DNA from: Chitinophagaceae bacterium IBVUCB1
Lineage (GTDB): Bacteria > Bacteroidota > Bacteroidia > Chitinophagales > Chitinophagaceae
Length of the DNA stretch: 64,000 nucleotides
NCBI GenBank assembly: GCA_002127285.1
Contig: NFUW01000001.1
Coordinates: 1,376,057-1,440,056 of the forward strand
Direction: 5' to 3'
Under the pieces are notes generated by a model. It was not told where the DNA came from, made no database searches, and saw only the letters and a program-made list of their open reading frames with translations. The translations under genes were made by a program, and so were the position numbers. Numbering within the stretch: the stretch's first letter is position 1; every line of letters starts with the position of its first letter. Positions 53,748 through 63,648 of this stretch are shown piece by piece.

Positions 53748-54977
53748 TTGAATTTACCTTTCTTCATAGCACGCAGGTATTTACTACGCCGTAAAGGTGC
53801 TTTCTCATCTTTTATCATCAGGCTGGCTATAGTGGCTACCACCATCAGCGTAGCAGCTATGATAATGGCTATCGCTATTGTTACAGGCTTTAAATACGAA
53901 GTGCGCGAAAAATTATTCAGCTTTTGGGGGCATGTGCAGATACAGCCACATAGCATGAATACAAGCAGCGTTATAGCACCTCAACCCATTTCAAGAGATG
54001 TGGTGTTGGAAAAGAAAGTGCTGAACGAGCCGCATGTTGCCAGTATTAACGCTTTTGCCGCACGTCCGGCCATCATACACGCAGCCAATGCTATGGAAGG
54101 CGTGCAACTGAAAGGTGTAGATGCAAATTATAAACTACCCGAAAGCATAGATATACAAGGCAGGCTGATAGACTACAGTGATACGGCTTATGCCAGAGAA
54201 ATCATGCTATCGGCAGGTATGGCAAGCAGGCTGGATGTGCAAGCGGGGGATATGCTGGAACTATATTTTATAGAACCCGGCTCTGTATTTCCGCGTATCC
54301 GAAAGGTGAAGATTGCAGGAACATACCATACAGGCATGGAAGAAATAGACCGTACCTATGCCATCTGCGACCTGCGTCTGCTGCAACGCATCAATGGCTG
54401 GGGGGCGGATAAAATAAACGGCTATCAGTTGGCATTAGACGACGATACCTATGCCGATACGGTAGCTAACCGTATTTACTACAATCATTTGCAGCCACCA
54501 CTCACTACCTATACCATGATGGATATTTTCCCTAACCTGTTCGATTGGTTGCATTTGCAGGATGTAAACACACGGGTAGTAATAGGGATTATGGCAATTG
54601 TAGCCATCATCAATCTGGCAGCCGCATTGCTCATACTGATAGTAGAGCAGGTGCGTATGGTTGGCATCTTAAAAGCACAAGGTATGCCTACGGGGCAGTT
54701 GCAACGGGTGTTTCTGTATCATGCAGCCATCATATCAGGCATTGGCATTATTGCAGGCAATATACTGGCATTAGGTATTTGCTGGCTGCAATTAAAAACG
54801 GGCTTCTTAAAACTGACTGAGGCAAGTTATTCACTTAAATATGTGCCTGTAAAGCTATATTGGTGGCAACCATTGGTGATAGATGCTGCAACCATCTTGC
54901 TATGCATACTATGTATGTGGCTGCCATCGTTGTATATTCGTCGTATTCAGCCGGCAAGGGTTTTGCAATTCAAATAG
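53748..54977 (+). CDS. LolE/FtsX-type ABC transporter permease
   Basis: The 409-residue protein has one N-terminal membrane helix (about 22-45), a large periplasmic MacB-like domain (about 50-270), and three C-terminal helices (about 275-300, 325-350 and 375-395), the form of LolC/LolE. The N-terminus NLPFFIARRYLLRRKGAF is typical of these permeases, and only a TTG at 53748 can start it; the next methionines fall inside the first helix. It would move lipoproteins toward the outer membrane with an ATPase encoded elsewhere. The next gene starts 17 bases on. Confidence 0.87.
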   Translation: MNLPFFIARRYLLRRKGAFSSFIIRLAIVATTISVAAMIMAIAIVTGFKYEVREKLFSFWGHVQIQPHSMNTSSVIAPQPISRDVVLEKKVLNEPHVASINAFAARPAIIHAANAMEGVQLKGVDANYKLPESIDIQGRLIDYSDTAYAREIMLSAGMASRLDVQAGDMLELYFIEPGSVFPRIRKVKIAGTYHTGMEEIDRTYAICDLRLLQRINGWGADKINGYQLALDDDTYADTVANRIYYNHLQPPLTTYTMMDIFPNLFDWLHLQDVNTRVVIGIMAIVAIINLAAALLILIVEQVRMVGILKAQGMPTGQLQRVFLYHAAIISGIGIIAGNILALGICWLQLKTGFLKLTEASYSLKYVPVKLYWWQPLVIDAATILLCILCMWLPSLYIRRIQPARVLQFK

Positions 54978-54994
54978 TGTACCCTGCAAATGAC

Positions 54995-55936
54995 ATGAGC
55001 AACAAACAACAATACATAAGCATCTGCCAAGCCAATAGGCAAATACCCGTTTTTTTGCAACACTGGTGGATGGATGCTGTATGCACTGATTGGGATGTTG
55101 CCATAGCCATGAATGGCGATACGGTAGCAGGTATATGGCCTTATAACAAAGAGCAGAAAGCAGGTGTAAGCCTGATACGTACCCCTAAACTGACACCCTA
55201 TCAAGGTACTTATGTATTATATCCACCCGACTTGAAAGCTGCTAATCGCGATAGCTTTGAACATGAAACAGTCAGCGAACTGATAAAACAATTACCATCT
55301 GCCAATGTATGGAGCATGTCGTTGCTGCCTAAACAGTTTCAGGCAGGGTTGTATAAACATGCAGGATTCACCATCAGTGCAAAGCAGACTTTTCTGATTG
55401 ACCTGACGCAAGACGAACAAGCGTTGCTGGCAAGCATGAAAGAAAGCTTGCGCCGGCATATAAAAAGTGCAAATGGAACATTGGAAATTACAGAAGATAA
55501 TGCAGCTGTCAACCTGCTGTTTGAATACCAAAAACACACGCTCGATAAAAAAGACGTAATGCAGGCATATAACCTTGCAGATATGCAGCGGCTGATGCAG
55601 GCTTGTATTGATAACTACGCAGGCGCAATATATGTAGCAAAACAGGGTAGTGATGTGTTAGCAGCTGTATGGAATGTATGGGATGCAGACAATAGCTACT
55701 ACCTGATGGGGGCGCAAAAGCAGGGTAATGATAATAACAAAGCCATGCCTGCTTTGCTTTGGCACTGCATACAACTTGCCAAGCAGCGGGGTAATAAATA
55801 TTTCGATTTGGAAGGCAGCATGGATACAGGTGTAGAACGGTTTTTTCGCAGCTTTGGCGGACAAAGAGAACTCTACCTTACCCTGAAAAAAAACAATTCT
55901 TTTATCTGGAAGCTGAAAGAAATGTTGAGGGGTTAG
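54995..55936 (+). CDS. FemAB/GNAT-like acyltransferase of unknown substrate
   Basis: I use the ATG at 54995; a frame running further upstream lies within the permease gene. The 313-residue protein has the two-lobed FemAB/acetyltransferase-6 pattern: VFLQHWWMDAV near the N-terminus, MKESLRRHIKSANGTLEI, and a second lobe with IYVAKQGSDVLAAVWNVWD, LLWHCIQLAKQRGNKYFDLEG and GVERFFRSFGGQ. FemAB members use aminoacyl-tRNA to build peptidoglycan bridges or acylate other targets; which applies here is unknown. It is 17 bases after the permease and converges on the SIMPL gene with a four-base overlap. Confidence 0.78.
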   Translation: MSNKQQYISICQANRQIPVFLQHWWMDAVCTDWDVAIAMNGDTVAGIWPYNKEQKAGVSLIRTPKLTPYQGTYVLYPPDLKAANRDSFEHETVSELIKQLPSANVWSMSLLPKQFQAGLYKHAGFTISAKQTFLIDLTQDEQALLASMKESLRRHIKSANGTLEITEDNAAVNLLFEYQKHTLDKKDVMQAYNLADMQRLMQACIDNYAGAIYVAKQGSDVLAAVWNVWDADNSYYLMGAQKQGNDNNKAMPALLWHCIQLAKQRGNKYFDLEGSMDTGVERFFRSFGGQRELYLTLKKNNSFIWKLKEMLRG

Positions 55937-56664
55937 TCCAGCTCATACTCCAGCCTTACGGTAATGCTCGCCGTTTTGTTCTTACTGGTAATATTGAATG
56001 CTCCGCCATAGCTATAATCTTCATTGCTGTATTGACCTGTAATCTGAAACACCCCCATAGCGGCTTTGCGTAGCCTGCCCAGTTTACTGTTTGCATTTGT
56101 TGCTATTGTAGTAGCACGGTTATACGCATCTGCAGATGCTTTGGCAAGCAGATTTATCTTCAGGTCAGATAGTTTGGTATAATAGTATAGTGGCTCACCA
56201 GAGCTTAATTCAATGCCTGATTGCAGCAGTTCTGTTATTTCCCTTGATATTTTTTCTACACCATCCAGATTTTTCGATTCTATTTTCACTGTTTGCATTA
56301 ACTGATAGCCAACAAATGTATTACCCGTTTGCCTGCCATTGTCGTCGTATGTAGTATTGAATTGTTTATTGATGACTATTGAAGAGAATTTCATTTCCTT
56401 GTCTGATATGCTGCGTTTTTGCAGGTATTCACGTACTGCTTTCTCGTCATTTTTCAGCGATGCGTATGCGTCTTTTAAGTCCATAGAAGTACGGGTGAAA
56501 GTGGCAGACCATACTATCAGGTCTGCAGTAAAATCGTGTTGTGAACTACCAAGCACACTCACCGTATTTTTTGTTTTGAACTTGTAATTATAAGCCCTGC
56601 CAAGCAGAAAGATGCCTACCAGTAACGCGATAGCTACAATGATGGCTGCGGTTGTATTTTTCAT
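55933..56664 (-). CDS. SIMPL-domain (DUF541) protein, membrane-anchored
   Basis: The start at 56664 (MKNTTAAIIVAIALLVGIFL) gives a signal anchor; an in-frame codon 24 residues upstream would precede it with non-hydrophobic sequence. The 243-residue protein continues with the SIMPL domain (NTVSVLGSSQHDFTADLIVW, then KEMKFSSIVINKQFNTTYDD and the C-terminal KTASITVRLEYELD). The role of SIMPL proteins is not settled; some affect stress responses. It is expected in the periplasm. The gene is divergent from grpE with a 122-base gap. Confidence 0.85.
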   Translation of the reverse strand: MKNTTAAIIVAIALLVGIFLLGRAYNYKFKTKNTVSVLGSSQHDFTADLIVWSATFTRTSMDLKDAYASLKNDEKAVREYLQKRSISDKEMKFSSIVINKQFNTTYDDNGRQTGNTFVGYQLMQTVKIESKNLDGVEKISREITELLQSGIELSSGEPLYYYTKLSDLKINLLAKASADAYNRATTIATNANSKLGRLRKAAMGVFQITGQYSNEDYSYGGAFNITSKNKTASITVRLEYELD

Positions 56665-56786
56665 ACCATTGCTTCTTACAGTGAAGATAGGTATTATATA
56701 TACAAAATGGCAATGCTTAACGGTTTGATAAGACATTTTGTCTCATATTGCAGCTATGGCAAAATAATTGAAGCTATTTTTGCACC

Positions 56787-57413
56787 ATGTTTTTTAAAAA
56801 GAAAAAACCAATGAGTGAGCAGACATCAGAAAAAGAGCAGGTAATAAATGAAAATGCCGACAACCTGTCAGCAACAATAAACGAAGAAGCACTGGCAGCC
56901 AGCATCAATACAGACGATAGCGTAAACGGTATGCAGCATCTGGATGACGAAATTGGCGAAGAAAGTGAGCTGGAAAAACTACAGGTAGAGCTGGACGAAA
57001 CCAAAGATAAATACATGCGTTTAGTTGCCGAGTTCGACAACTTTCGCAAGCGTAATGCGAAAGAGCGCATAGAGTTGATACAAACCGCAGGCAAAGATGT
57101 AATACAATCGCTGCTGGATGTGCTGGATGATAGCGAACGCGCGCAAAAGCAAATGGAAACATCCGAAGACCTGATACAGATAAAAGAAGGTATCAATCTC
57201 GTATTTAACAAATTGCAAGCCACGTTGCAACATAAGGGACTGAAGAAAATGGAAGCGAAAAACCACGCTTTTGATGCCGACCTGCACGAGGCGATAACCG
57301 AGATACCTGCACCAAATGAGGATATGGTAGGCAAAGTGATAGACGAGGTGCAGCCGGGTTATTACCTGAACGATAAACTCATCCGCTTTGCAAAAGTGGT
57401 AGTGGGTAAATAA
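56787..57413 (+). CDS. grpE: Nucleotide exchange factor GrpE
   Basis: GrpE releases ADP from DnaK. The 208-residue protein has an acidic, low-complexity N-terminus (1-65), a long helix for dimerisation (about 65-125, with YMRLVAEFDNFRKRNAKERI), and the C-terminal beta domain ending EVQPGYYLNDKLIRFAKVVV. The alternative start M9 (MSEQTSEKEQ) is possible. dnaJ follows by 70 bases, which include a palindromic element; dnaK is not here. No CIRCE-type repeat is visible upstream. Confidence 0.96.
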   Translation: MFFKKKKPMSEQTSEKEQVINENADNLSATINEEALAASINTDDSVNGMQHLDDEIGEESELEKLQVELDETKDKYMRLVAEFDNFRKRNAKERIELIQTAGKDVIQSLLDVLDDSERAQKQMETSEDLIQIKEGINLVFNKLQATLQHKGLKKMEAKNHAFDADLHEAITEIPAPNEDMVGKVIDEVQPGYYLNDKLIRFAKVVVGK

Positions 57414-57445
57414 ACAGCCCCTGACGACCTCCCCAAAAGGGGGGG
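57414..57445. repeat. C/G-rich palindromic element between grpE and dnaJ
   Basis: AGCCCCTGACGAC is followed by CTCCCC-AAAA-GGGGGGG (about 57429-57445). Composition and words resemble the element between atpD and atpC. It lies between two co-directed chaperone genes. Confidence 0.5.
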
Positions 57446-57483
57446 TGTTGTTTGATAAAAGAATTAAAATAAGAAAGGCCGTT

Positions 57484-58659
57484 ATGGCAAAAAGAGACTA
57501 TTACGAGGTATTAGGTGTATCAAAATCTGCAAGTGCCGATGAGATAAAAAAATCTTATCGCAAGATAGCGATGCAATACCACCCCGACCGCAACCCCGGC
57601 GATAAAGCGGCTGAAGAGAAGTTTAAAGAAGCGGCTGAGGCCTACGATGTATTGAGCAATACTGATAAAAAAGCACAGTACGACCGCTTTGGCCATGCGG
57701 GTATGGGTGGTGTGGCTGGTGGTGGCTTTAGCGGGCAGGGCGGTATGCGCATGGAAGACATCTTCCAGAACTTCGGCGATATATTTGGCGACGATATGTT
57801 TGGCAGCTTTTTTGGCGGCGGTCAGCGTAGTGGCGGCGGCGGACGCAGGCAGGGCTCTCGTGGTGCCAACCTGCGTGTGAAGCTAAAGATGAGCTACGCG
57901 GAAATAGCCAATGGAGCAAATAAGAAAATCAAGGTTAAAAAATATGTACCCTGCAATACCTGCAATGGTAGTGGTGCAAAAGATAAAAACGCGGTGCAAA
58001 CCTGTGGCGGCTGTGGTGGTAGCGGGCAAGTAAGGAAGGTAACACAAACCTTTTTGGGGCAAATGCAAACAGTTACTACCTGCCCTACCTGCAATGGCGA
58101 GGGTACACAGATAACATCTAAATGCGGAAGCTGCAAAGGCGAGGGGCGTGTGTATGGAGAAGATACCATCAGTCTGGATATACCAGCAGGTGTGCAGGAT
58201 GGTATGCAACTAAGTATGGGCGGTGCAGGCAATGCAGGCGAGCGCGGCGGCCCTAATGGCGATTTGCTGATATTGATTGAAGAAGAAAAGCATCCGCAGT
58301 TAAGGCGTAACGAATTAGACGTTATATATCACTTGCATCTTTCATTCCCAGAAGTAGTGTTGGGTACACAGGTAGAAGTGCCAACCATAGATGGTAAAGC
58401 AAAAATAAAAATACCTGCTGGCACACAAAGCGGTAAGATATTCCGATTGAAAGGGAAAGGCTTCCCTGCATTCCAGTCTTACGAAAAAGGCGACCAGTTA
58501 GTAGAAGTAAATGCGTGGTCGCCACAAGACCTGACGGACGAGGAACGTGCTATATTAGAGAAGCTAAAAAAATCTAATAATTTTCAACCGGGGCCTGACG
58601 CAGAAAAAATGAAGGAAGACCGCAGTTTTTTTGATAAGATAAAAGACGCGTTCAGCTAA
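57484..58659 (+). CDS. dnaJ: Chaperone DnaJ
   Basis: DnaJ stimulates the ATPase of DnaK and delivers unfolded substrates. The ATG at 57484 (MAKRDYYEVLGVSKSAS) is the standard N-terminus; a TTG-derived extension upstream was not used. The 391-residue protein has the J domain with HPD (YHPDRNPG, about residue 33), a glycine-rich stretch (about 78-125), four CxxCxGxG zinc repeats (CNTCNGSG, CGGCGGSG, CPTCNGEG, CGSCKGEG) and two C-terminal beta domains. A strong bidirectional hairpin ends it. Confidence 0.98.
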   Translation: MAKRDYYEVLGVSKSASADEIKKSYRKIAMQYHPDRNPGDKAAEEKFKEAAEAYDVLSNTDKKAQYDRFGHAGMGGVAGGGFSGQGGMRMEDIFQNFGDIFGDDMFGSFFGGGQRSGGGGRRQGSRGANLRVKLKMSYAEIANGANKKIKVKKYVPCNTCNGSGAKDKNAVQTCGGCGGSGQVRKVTQTFLGQMQTVTTCPTCNGEGTQITSKCGSCKGEGRVYGEDTISLDIPAGVQDGMQLSMGGAGNAGERGGPNGDLLILIEEEKHPQLRRNELDVIYHLHLSFPEVVLGTQVEVPTIDGKAKIKIPAGTQSGKIFRLKGKGFPAFQSYEKGDQLVEVNAWSPQDLTDEERAILEKLKKSNNFQPGPDAEKMKEDRSFFDKIKDAFS

Positions 58660-58661
58660 TA

Positions 58662-58694
58662 ATAAATAAAGGGGCATTTAGCCCCTTTATTTAT
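58662..58694. terminator. Bidirectional terminator after dnaJ
   Basis: A perfect 14-bp stem (58662-58675 with 58681-58694) has the loop ATTTA. It reaches into the stop region of the convergent metallohydrolase gene, and the A/T-rich lower stem supplies T-runs for both strands. Confidence 0.88.
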
Positions 58695-59607
58695 ATGTAT
58701 TGCCTTGTTTTGCAATATTGAACCCTTGTTTGCGTACACTATCTTCCGCAGGCTTACGCCACAAAAGTGGATTGGTATGGTTGATGTGTATGAAGTGAAT
58801 TTTACTTTTTACATAATCTGCCTCATTGGTGAAGAGTTGCATGGTTTCTGATACAAAAGGGTGTGGTACTTCTTCCATTCGCTTGCCGGGCAGTTCTGCT
58901 TCATTGTAGAAGGTAGCATCAATAAAAGCAAAGTCAACAGCTTTTACTTCATCTATTATTTGTTTGTCCCACTTCTGCCATTTATCTATGTCAGGTATAA
59001 ACAGATAGCTTGTAGTGTTTGTGGTAATCTTAAAGCCAACCGTTTCTGAATATTCATCACGATGCGGCACAATGTATGGGGTGACACTAATACCGCTTGC
59101 AGGTATTACATGTTTGCCATTTTGCAATGCATATACGCTTATGTTTTGCAGTTTTACCAACTGGCTCCACGGCCCATTTGTTTCAAAGTAATTTTTCAAA
59201 ACAGGCATCGAATAAACAGTTACTGCTTTTGCTCCCAATGCTTCACGACCTAACTGCATCAGACCTGTATAATGTCCGATGTGGGCATGGGTAATGAATA
59301 TCCCATCGGGCAGGTAGTTGTATCTGCCATTTGTGATTGTCTTGAAATATTGTAATTGTTCTTTAATGTCAGGCGTAGCCTCAAATAGCCACCACTTGCG
59401 GCTTTGAGAATCAACCAAAGCCAGACTTACGATGTATTGCTTGTCAGTTCGTTTCCATGCTTTTTCACAACAGGTTTTCTTGCATCCTATATGCGGATAG
59501 CCCCCGTCTTGCACGGTGCCCAGCACTATCATGTATGGGTTTTGAGCGTAGCTGTTACTAGCAATCAAAGCAAAGCAAACCCAAATCAAATTGCGCAATA
59601 ACTGCAT
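58687..59607 (-). CDS. Secreted PqqB-like metallo-beta-lactamase-fold hydrolase
   Basis: The 306-residue protein has a signal peptide (MQLLRNLIWVCFALIASNSYAQ) and an MBL fold related to PqqB. The early GTVQDGGYPHIGCKKTCC is typical of that group, and the metal site reads THAHIGHYTGL, where the aspartate of HxHxDH is replaced by glycine, as in PqqB-like proteins. Further ligands appear in VPHRDEY and IHINHTNPLL. There is no pqq gene around and the protein is exported, so PQQ synthesis is unlikely; the substrate is unknown. It is convergent with dnaJ. Confidence 0.83.
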   Translation of the reverse strand: MQLLRNLIWVCFALIASNSYAQNPYMIVLGTVQDGGYPHIGCKKTCCEKAWKRTDKQYIVSLALVDSQSRKWWLFEATPDIKEQLQYFKTITNGRYNYLPDGIFITHAHIGHYTGLMQLGREALGAKAVTVYSMPVLKNYFETNGPWSQLVKLQNISVYALQNGKHVIPASGISVTPYIVPHRDEYSETVGFKITTNTTSYLFIPDIDKWQKWDKQIIDEVKAVDFAFIDATFYNEAELPGKRMEEVPHPFVSETMQLFTNEADYVKSKIHFIHINHTNPLLWRKPAEDSVRKQGFNIAKQGNTYK

Positions 59608-59630
59608 CGTATCAGCAAATGCCCCTATTT

Positions 59631-60383
59631 TTAATTCGCAGCCACCAGTACCGCTTTGGGTGTGCCTGCCTTTGTGTACCGAATATCAAAGCCGACACTA
59701 AGCAGTATCAGGTTAACGTTGTAACCAGCATAAGGCCTTGTAACAACTGGCAACACACCACTACTTGTTTCCGTATAGTCCGTATTCATAAAGTTGGTGG
59801 GATAGTATTGTATTTTGAATGCAATACCCGGATCCAAAGATATACCTGCAAACACATAAGGCATTATCAACTCTGTACGGTCGCTAAACCACTCGTTGAA
59901 TTTATCTTTATTACCACGCTTGATAAAGCCTTTTTCTTTGTAGTTGAAAGCAAAGTCAACACCGCATCCTACAAAACCATATGTACGTTTTTTCAGGTTG
60001 CCAAACTTGATGCCGACAGGCGCACCTATGGTATACACCCTGCGCTTGATGGTGCTGTCTCCAATTTTATCTATAAAGCCTATGTTCTTTATGCCGATGC
60101 CTGTAAATACACCGAAGTTTTTATTGAAATCGTAATTGAAATTGAACCCGAAATTGAAAAAATAACTGAAGCGAAGCGTACTTAGTTTACTCACCCCGGG
60201 TCTTTGCAGCGTTGATGTAGAAAATATAGATGCATCTAACGAATTGCTGCTGTAAAATTTCTTAGCAGGGCGCGGTTTTATGTCTATGCGTTCTGCAATA
60301 TCACTTTCTTGACCAATGGCAAGTTTGCCGATGCTGAAAATGCAAATAAAAAGCAAAGCAAATTTCAGGTGTTTGAATATCAT
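59631..60383 (-). CDS. Outer-membrane beta-barrel protein
   Basis: The 250-residue protein has a signal peptide (LKFALLFICIFSIGKLAIGQ) and alternating hydrophobic strands with aromatic ends (FSYFFNFGFNFNYDFNKNFG, YTIGAPVGIKFGN, YGFVGCGVDFAFNY), ending in a short C-terminal strand. This is the pattern of a small PorT-like or OmpA-like barrel of eight or so strands. It starts 24 bases before the start of the metallohydrolase gene in transcript order, so the two are probably co-transcribed. Its exact role is unknown. Confidence 0.75.
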   Translation of the reverse strand: MIFKHLKFALLFICIFSIGKLAIGQESDIAERIDIKPRPAKKFYSSNSLDASIFSTSTLQRPGVSKLSTLRFSYFFNFGFNFNYDFNKNFGVFTGIGIKNIGFIDKIGDSTIKRRVYTIGAPVGIKFGNLKKRTYGFVGCGVDFAFNYKEKGFIKRGNKDKFNEWFSDRTELIMPYVFAGISLDPGIAFKIQYYPTNFMNTDYTETSSGVLPVVTRPYAGYNVNLILLSVGFDIRYTKAGTPKAVLVAAN

Positions 60384-60523
60384 AATATATGTTTATGGTA
60401 TAAAGATAGCAGAAACATGCCAACCTGTAAAAATTACAGTTTCTTTGGCTTTGGCATGGGTATTGACCTGTATCTTTAGCTGCTGTTTTGCCTGCAAAAC
60501 GGCAAATATGTCATTATACGAGC

Positions 60524-62947
60524 ATGAGCACAATGAAATCAATGATAGATATGTATTTGGGGCAGCCTGAACAGGAAGTAGAATTTATGCCTATAGTACC
60601 CTTGGGCGAAGATGAGATGGACGACCAGGAAAAGGGCAATTTACCTACCGAAGTACCCGTGATAGCACTGCGCAATACGGTGCTTTTCCCCAATGTGGTA
60701 CTACCCATTACTGTGGCCAGAGAAAAATCTGTAAAAGCCATAGCCGAAGCGCAGAAAAACGGGAAATGGATAGGTGTTGTAGCGCAGAAAGACGGTAGTA
60801 CAGAAGACCCTGGCACAGACGAAATATACCGCATAGGTACACTTGCCAAAATAGTGAAGCAAATAAAAATGCCCGATGGCAATACGACCGTATTCATCAT
60901 GGGGCGCATGCGTTTCGAGATTGAGAATTACAAACAAACCGAACCATACTACACTGCCGATATAAAATATCTGGAAGATAATTTTCCGCAAAACGATGCG
61001 GAGTTCGAAGCATTGGTAGCATCTATCAAAGAGCAATCAGAAAACATCGCGCAGCAATCGCCCAACATGCCTAATGAAACCAGCATCGTGCTGCGCAATA
61101 TAGAACACCAATCTTTTCTGGTGCACTTTGTAGCGTCTAACCTGCAGGCAAAGCTCGCAGATAAACAGGCATTGCTCGAGGAGAACAATGTGAAAACCCG
61201 AGCGGAACGTCTGTTGCAACTGTTACAGTCGGAACTGCAATTACTGGAACTCAAAAACGAAATAACCAATAAAACCCGTGCAGATATAGACAAACAACAA
61301 CGCGAATACTTTCTGCAACAGCAGATGAAATCTATACGCGAAGAACTTGGAGGCGACCCCAATGAACGCGAAATACAAGACCTTCAAAAACGCGCAGAGG
61401 GTATTAAATGGAGTGAGGGTGCTAAGGAACTGTTTCAGAAGAATATTGAGAAGCTGCAACGTATGCACCCCAGCACGCCCGACTATTCGGTGATATACAA
61501 TCATCTGGACCTGATGCTGGATCTGCCCTGGGAGTCGTTTACAGAAGACAGTTACGATCTGAAAAAAGCACAGAAAGTACTGGATGCCGACCACTACGGT
61601 ATGGATAAAATAAAAGACCGTATACTGGAATACCTTGCCGTGCTGAAGCTGAAAGGCGATATGAAATCACCCATACTATGTTTTGTAGGCCCCCCTGGTA
61701 TCGGTAAAACATCACTCGGCAAAAGCATTGCCAATGCTATCAACAGAAAATATGTACGCCTGAGCCTCGGTGGCCTGCACGACGAGAGCGAACTGCGCGG
61801 CCACCGCAAGACATATATCGGTGCTATGCCGGGGCGCGTTATACAATCGCTGCGCAAAATAAAATCTGCCAATCCTGTTTTTATATTAGATGAGGTAGAT
61901 AAGATAGGCAAAGACTTCCGTGGCGACCCAAGTTCTGCTTTACTGGAAATATTAGACCCCGAACAAAACAATACGTTTTACGACAATTATCTGGAGCTTG
62001 AATTCGACCTGTCGAAAGTATTGTTTATAGCTACTGCCAATAGCCTCAGCGAAATACAACCCGCCCTGCGCGACAGGCTGGAGATAATACAACTGACCGG
62101 CTACTCGATGGAAGAAAAAACAGAGATAGCCAAGAACCACCTGATACCTAAGCAAAAAGAACTGCACGGGCTCAGTAAAATACCATTGAAATTCAGCGAC
62201 AAAGTGCTGAACAAAATGATACAGGAATACACCCGCGAATCGGGTGTGCGGGAACTGGACAGGCTGATAGCCAGCGTGATGCGTGCTGTAGCGAAGCAAG
62301 TAGCTATGGAAGAAAAAGTAGCGCAGCAGGTATCCGTAGAGCAGATAGAAAAAATACTGGGCAAGCCGCGCTTCAATAACGACATCTATACCAAAGGACA
62401 TCCTGCGGGTGTAGCCGTTGGTCTTGCATGGACGTATGTTGGTGGTGATATATTGTTTATAGAAACGGGCTTGTCGAAAGGCAAGGGTGGGCTAACGCTT
62501 ACAGGCAACCTCGGCAATGTGATGAAAGAAAGTGCGTCAACAGCACTCTCTTACCTCAAAGCACATGCTGCTGAATACAACATTGCCCCCGAAAAATTTG
62601 ACGAATACAATATCCACGTACACGTACCCGAAGGTGCTGTACCTAAAGACGGTCCAAGTGCAGGCATAACAATGCTTACTGCGTTAACGTCTGCGTTTAC
62701 AGGTCGCAAAGTACGGCCGTATATAGCTATGACGGGTGAGATAACACTACGCGGACAAGTATTACCCGTTGGTGGCATTAAAGAAAAAATACTGGCTGCC
62801 AAGCGTGCGGGTATCAAAGAAGTAATCATGTGCGCGCAAAACCAAAAAGACGTAGAGGAAATAAACCCGGCATTTATTAAAGGAGTAAAGTTTCATTACG
62901 TTACCGAAATGAGCGAAGTACTACACCTTACCTTGTCTAAGAAATAA
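60524..62947 (+). CDS. lon: ATP-dependent protease La (Lon)
   Basis: Lon degrades damaged and short-lived regulatory proteins. With the ATG at 60524 ([14 protein letters not shown]) the protein has 807 residues: the LAN substrate domain (about 45-245, [18 protein letters not shown]), a coiled coil, the AAA+ module with [13 protein letters not shown] (about 390) and ILDEVDKIG, and the protease domain with S712 in DGPSAGITM and K755 in [11 protein letters not shown]. The spacing of the S/K dyad is the same as in E. coli. An in-frame TTG upstream was rejected. A terminator follows. Confidence 0.98.
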   Translation: MSTMKSMIDMYLGQPEQEVEFMPIVPLGEDEMDDQEKGNLPTEVPVIALRNTVLFPNVVLPITVAREKSVKAIAEAQKNGKWIGVVAQKDGSTEDPGTDEIYRIGTLAKIVKQIKMPDGNTTVFIMGRMRFEIENYKQTEPYYTADIKYLEDNFPQNDAEFEALVASIKEQSENIAQQSPNMPNETSIVLRNIEHQSFLVHFVASNLQAKLADKQALLEENNVKTRAERLLQLLQSELQLLELKNEITNKTRADIDKQQREYFLQQQMKSIREELGGDPNEREIQDLQKRAEGIKWSEGAKELFQKNIEKLQRMHPSTPDYSVIYNHLDLMLDLPWESFTEDSYDLKKAQKVLDADHYGMDKIKDRILEYLAVLKLKGDMKSPILCFVGPPGIGKTSLGKSIANAINRKYVRLSLGGLHDESELRGHRKTYIGAMPGRVIQSLRKIKSANPVFILDEVDKIGKDFRGDPSSALLEILDPEQNNTFYDNYLELEFDLSKVLFIATANSLSEIQPALRDRLEIIQLTGYSMEEKTEIAKNHLIPKQKELHGLSKIPLKFSDKVLNKMIQEYTRESGVRELDRLIASVMRAVAKQVAMEEKVAQQVSVEQIEKILGKPRFNNDIYTKGHPAGVAVGLAWTYVGGDILFIETGLSKGKGGLTLTGNLGNVMKESASTALSYLKAHAAEYNIAPEKFDEYNIHVHVPEGAVPKDGPSAGITMLTALTSAFTGRKVRPYIAMTGEITLRGQVLPVGGIKEKILAAKRAGIKEVIMCAQNQKDVEEINPAFIKGVKFHYVTEMSEVLHLTLSKK

Positions 62948-62967
62948 CATAGTCTATGTGCTATATT

Positions 62968-63001
62968 AAAGCGGGGTTACTTATGTAATCCCGCTTTTTA
63001 T
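62968..63001 (+). terminator. Terminator after lon
   Basis: AAAGCGGGGTTAC (62968-62980) pairs with GTAATCCCGCTTT (62985-62997) with one G-U pair and a TTAT loop, followed by further T residues. Confidence 0.85.
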
Positions 63002-63028
63002 ATGTATTTTTATTAAAATGGTACACCT

Positions 63029-63643
63029 ATGAGAAAAGCAACCCTGCTTTTATTGTGTCTATACGCATACGCCGCAACGGCAACAGATAAAACTCCCAAT
63101 GGCAAAACCATCACAACCGAGAAAGGAGATGTGATTGTATTTTCTTCTACCACAACAAAAGAAATGCACATTGCCAATACCAACGAGCGAAAGGTAGTTG
63201 ACTATGGCACTCCACAACCAGTTTTGCTTAATGGCAAAGAGATATACTATGTAATGGATGACAAGCCTGATACCGTTAATAATTTTCGTAATAGCAAAAT
63301 GTGGATAGAAGACCATATTAGAATATGGCAAGCTTTCGATAAGATTATTAAAATAGAAAAACAGAAATTACCAGCTGGTTCTTACGAAATGGTTTTTAAA
63401 GACCTGATAATTAATGAGCAAGGTAATGTGGTGTATTATACTACAAACGGCATAGTACGTCGCAAACAACAAGAACGTCTGCATGTAAAAACCGCAAGGC
63501 TAACTATTCCTTCCAAGTTGGAAGAAACTATCAATACGAAACTAAAGGATGCTATGAGCCAACAGCAATACACACCGCTATTGATTGCTAACAAACCGGT
63601 TGCTTACTACAATTACCATACATATAGTTTCAATATCGAATAG
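63029..63643 (+). CDS. Secreted protein of unknown function, first of tandem pair
   Basis: The 204-residue product has a signal peptide (MRKATLLLLCLYAYAATATD). The mature part has a C-terminal half with KLPAGSYEMVFKDLIINEQGNV, and I recognise no family. The next gene, which begins five bases after this stop, has a similar plan: signal, short linker, then ERIHSVFNNLKDELPAGNYAY, which lines up with WQAFDKIIKIEKQKLPAGSYEM. They look like distant tandem paralogues in one transcript. The location is periplasmic or outer-membrane. Confidence 0.7.
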   Translation: MRKATLLLLCLYAYAATATDKTPNGKTITTEKGDVIVFSSTTTKEMHIANTNERKVVDYGTPQPVLLNGKEIYYVMDDKPDTVNNFRNSKMWIEDHIRIWQAFDKIIKIEKQKLPAGSYEMVFKDLIINEQGNVVYYTTNGIVRRKQQERLHVKTARLTIPSKLEETINTKLKDAMSQQQYTPLLIANKPVAYYNYHTYSFNIE

Positions 63644-63648
63644 AAACG

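Noticed and set aside
58687-59607. PqqB as part of a PQQ pathway
   Set aside because: No pqqA, C, D or E is nearby, and the protein has a signal peptide, unlike cytosolic PqqB.
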